Assembly (NCBI GenBank): GCA_021738625.1
Contig: JAIPBS010000043.1
Coordinates: forward strand, 1-33,968
Length of the DNA stretch: 33,968 nucleotides
Source of the DNA: Bacteroidales bacterium
GTDB taxonomy: Bacteria > Bacteroidota > Bacteroidia > Bacteroidales > JAIOZK01
Reading direction: 5' to 3'
How positions within the stretch are numbered: the stretch's first letter is position 1; each line of letters starts with the position of its first letter. Below, one piece after another: positions 32,810 through 33,968 of this stretch. A program made the translations under genes and the position numbers. The notes below the pieces were generated by a model. It was not told the DNA's origin. It saw only the letters and a program-made list of their open reading frames with translations, and searched no databases.

Positions 32810-33045
32810 TCTTCCGGATTTTCGTCTTCAAATACGTCATCGAATAACAAATGATCGTCTCCATTTTCACTCATCTGCTTAAAAGACTTTTCCCACCCTT
32901 TCCGGGGTTTTGATATGGGTTTGAGGATTATATACCCTTTTTCGAGAATAAGCTCAACTTTGTCTTTGATGTTGTACTTTTCAAGGAGTGTTTTACTAAG
33001 TCTAAGTCCCTTTGAGTTCCCTATTTTAATAATTTGTATTTCCAT
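32800..33045 (-). CDS. mazE: MazE/AbrB-family antitoxin
   Basis: The 81-residue protein starts MEIQIIKIGNSKGLRLSKTL, the swapped-hairpin AbrB DNA-binding fold, and has an acidic C-terminal tail (DDHLLFDDVFEDENPEEW) expected to wrap the toxin. The gene is upstream of mazF with overlap, as usual. The promoter contains an inverted repeat overlapping the -7 box, fitting autorepression. Confidence 0.9.
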   Translation of the reverse strand: MEIQIIKIGNSKGLRLSKTLLEKYNIKDKVELILEKGYIILKPISKPRKGWEKSFKQMSENGDDHLLFDDVFEDENPEEWN

Positions 33046-33052
33046 AAACCTG

Positions 33053-33100
33053 AACTTTGCGTGTAATTACAAAGTTAGCACATAAATTCCTTATGAGCAA
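33053..33100 (-). promoter_or_regulatory. mazEF promoter with inverted-repeat operator
   Basis: On the minus strand TTG (33098-33100), 20 bases, then TAACTTTG (33070-33077) form a full promoter. The arms AACTTTG (33053-33059) and CAAAGTT (33070-33076) make a 7-bp inverted repeat with a 10-base spacer containing GTAATTAC, covering the -7 box. Confidence 0.7.
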
Positions 33101-33119
33101 GTCCTTTTTAAAAATAATG

Positions 33120-33250
33120 GGTAACGTTTACGTGTAAGATTAGGCGCGGTTTTCGTGCATCGTTCCAGTCCGCATACACACCGGGGTTGAAGCGGGGCAG
33201 TGGGCTGAAATACAGCACTTCACCCGCGATTAATTTTACACATTGTTACC
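33120..33250. repeat. 131-bp stem-loop element B (attC-like)
   Basis: It begins GGTAACGTTT and ends TGTTACC like element A and has the same length. Blocks: GGTAAC / GTTACC, 6/3-base spacer, an 11-bp stem (33132-33142 with 33231-33241, one wobble), 2/2-base bulge, CGCGG / CCGCG, then a 74-base loop. The inner sequences differ from element A but the plan is conserved. Confidence 0.6.
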
Positions 33251-33536
33251 GCCTGGTGTTGAATTCTTCTGTCATATCGAGCGAGTAAAAAGTGACCTTG
33301 TATTCTTTACCATTGGCGGCAGTTGTTAAGTAATCCTTAATAACTGAATACTGTTCTAATTCTACTTCTTTCAGTATGTTTGATATATGCATACTAATGT
33401 TTGGAATAGAGGTGGCAAAAAGTTCTGAAAGTTGATTTTGGTTCATCCAAATATTACCGTCTTTGGCATACAAAGCAACTGATGCTTTACCATCGGCAGT
33501 TTTATAAATGATTATATTTTGCTTACTATCATCCAT
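33246..33536 (-). pseudogene. Truncated RhuM-family (virulence RhuM) gene
   Basis: The 96-codon frame starts MDDSKQNIIIYKTADGK and contains the RhuM pattern IWMNQNQLSELFATSIPNIS, VIKDYLTTAANGKEY and FYSLDM. Full family members are over 300 residues, so only the N-terminal third remains. Its reading frame runs into element B and stops on the TAA of the terminal GGTAAC. The ATG at 33536 is the start; a TTG lies further upstream. RhuM proteins are of unsettled role and often sit near mobile elements and restriction loci. Confidence 0.75.
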
Positions 33537-33640
33537 TATTATTATATCAAGCAATAAAAATAGTCATTTTCAGTGGGGATAGGAAAAGAAACAGCTCTTT
33601 TGCAATTTTAGGTTGTGTGTCGGCATTTACGAATTGGAAA

Positions 33641-33676
33641 GTCGAGTAGGCAAGGGCATTTCAGCCCAAGCCTCTC
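33641..33676 (-). ncRNA. Group II intron domain VI with branch-point A
   Basis: Stem blocks GAG/CTC, GGC/GCC and GGGC/GCCC with a TGAAAT loop. An A at 33647 is unpaired-like, seven bases from the 3' end (ACTCGAC), which is where the branch point lies. Confidence 0.82.
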
Positions 33677-33679
33677 ACA

Positions 33680-33713
33680 AAACCGTACGTGAAACACTCG
33701 CTTCATACGGCTT
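33680..33713 (-). ncRNA. Group II intron domain V
   Basis: A 34-base hairpin read on the minus strand begins AAGCCGTATGAAGC, has a GAGT tetraloop and ends with ACGTACGGTTT. The AGC catalytic triad and the 34-base length are the hallmark of domain V. Confidence 0.88.
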
Positions 33714-33968
33714 TTGTCAATTTTAAACCTGTTACGGTGGTTTCATGTTGCCATGATGCAAATAAAGTTGGCTGTGATTTCTGAATGTTAGCCAGAAACT
33801 GATGTGCTTTCTTTAATTTGTTCCGTAATGATTTATACCTGTTCATAACCCATTTTATTAATCGGCGATGTAAGCACCGAAAAATAAATGACATGGCTGA
33901 TGGACGGAACTTGCCATAGTAATTTATCCATCCTTTCAGTTGCGGGTTTAACTCCGCTGCAATGCTTT
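33703..33968 (-). CDS. Group II intron reverse transcriptase/maturase, C-terminal part (partial)
   Basis: The frame runs off the right edge. Its readable part has NPQLKGWINYYGKF and RRLIKWVMNRYKSLR followed by FLANIQKSQPTLFASW, the maturase end of intron-encoded reverse transcriptases. The stop TGA (33703-33705) lies inside the domain V hairpin, so the last codons are also structural RNA. An ATG at 33892 is internal. Confidence 0.85.
   Translation of the reverse strand, partial: SIAAELNPQLKGWINYYGKFRPSAMSFIFRCLHRRLIKWVMNRYKSLRNKLKKAHQFLANIQKSQPTLFASWQHETTVTGLKLTKAV

Larger units (their letters stand above)
33641..33968 (-). mobile_element. Group II intron, 3' part (right-edge truncated)
   Basis: On the minus strand the window contains the reverse transcriptase C-terminus, domain V, domain VI and a 3' splice end. 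The intron should end at 33641 with ...GAC, and the 3' exon begins TTTCCAATTCG. The 5' part lies beyond the window. Confidence 0.85.

Noticed and set aside
32339..33250. Canonical integron attC sites
   Set aside because: The end boxes do not match RYYYAAC/GTTRRRY and no integrase is in the window, so only an attC-like build is claimed.
1..33968. CRISPR array, tRNA or rRNA genes
   Set aside because: I saw no regularly spaced direct repeats and no tRNA cloverleaf or rRNA sequence in the gaps.

Overview
The window is a chromosomal segment of a Bacteroidota bacterium. The evidence is a type IX secretion (T9SS) C-terminal sorting domain on two proteins, LytS/LytTR two-component genes, and many TAnnTTTG -7 promoter boxes with few Shine-Dalgarno sites. 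A yicC-gmk-nadD housekeeping cluster and a RAYT with its palindrome fit the same picture. The dense gene content, the ORP-like Mo/Fe-S cluster and an Mn-type superoxide dismutase suggest an anaerobe or facultative anaerobe near Bacteroidales, but no rRNA or other taxonomic marker is present to settle this.

Layout. 1-360: tail of a T9SS-exported protein and its terminator. 437-4703 (minus): a stand-alone fatty acyl-AMP ligase fused to an acyl carrier domain, then a LytS-type histidine kinase and LytTR regulator pair. 5010-8111 (minus): operon yicC, gmk, quinone oxidoreductase-like gene, nadD. 8274-10817 (plus): a possible micro-ORF, a phospholipase D/cardiolipin synthase-like gene and ornithine aminotransferase. 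10986-11603 (minus): superoxide dismutase, separated from rocD by a bidirectional terminator. 11874-15132 (plus): obgE, a membrane TPR protein and a PAP2 phosphatase. 15160-16367: an AAA_14/DUF4143 ATPase behind two tandem palindromes. 16413-19400 (minus): a large protein joining two receiver-like domains to a PEP/pyruvate-binding ATP-grasp domain. 20010-21011: a secreted DUF1028 protein.

21148-26812 (plus) is the most coherent accessory system. It encodes a DUF5320 protein, a six-cysteine zinc-ribbon-like protein, two NifX/ORP-like cofactor-binding proteins, two MinD-type ATPases each carrying two [4Fe-4S] ferredoxin motifs, a radical SAM enzyme and a CoA-disulfide-reductase-like flavoprotein. 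An identical 30-bp block containing a perfect palindrome (core TGAACATATGTTCA) sits between the -33 and -7 elements of two promoters, one before the DUF5320 gene and one before the flavoprotein gene about 4.2 kb further on. This makes a two-promoter regulon controlled by a regulator encoded elsewhere. The operator form resembles ArsR/SmtB sites.

26945-29289 (plus): a VOC-fold protein and a GT-C membrane glycosyltransferase. 29314-33968 (mostly minus) is a mobile or decaying region. It holds a RAYT transposase whose own coding sequence contains a perfect 28-bp palindrome, a beta-barrel gene fused in frame to the remnant of a serine beta-lactamase-family gene, a lipoprotein, and a mazEF toxin-antitoxin module. 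The mazEF module lies exactly between two 131-bp imperfect stem-loop elements of the same architecture (attC-like). Beyond it are a truncated RhuM-family gene that stops inside one element, and the 3' end of a group II intron with readable domains V and VI and the reverse transcriptase C-terminus running off the right edge.
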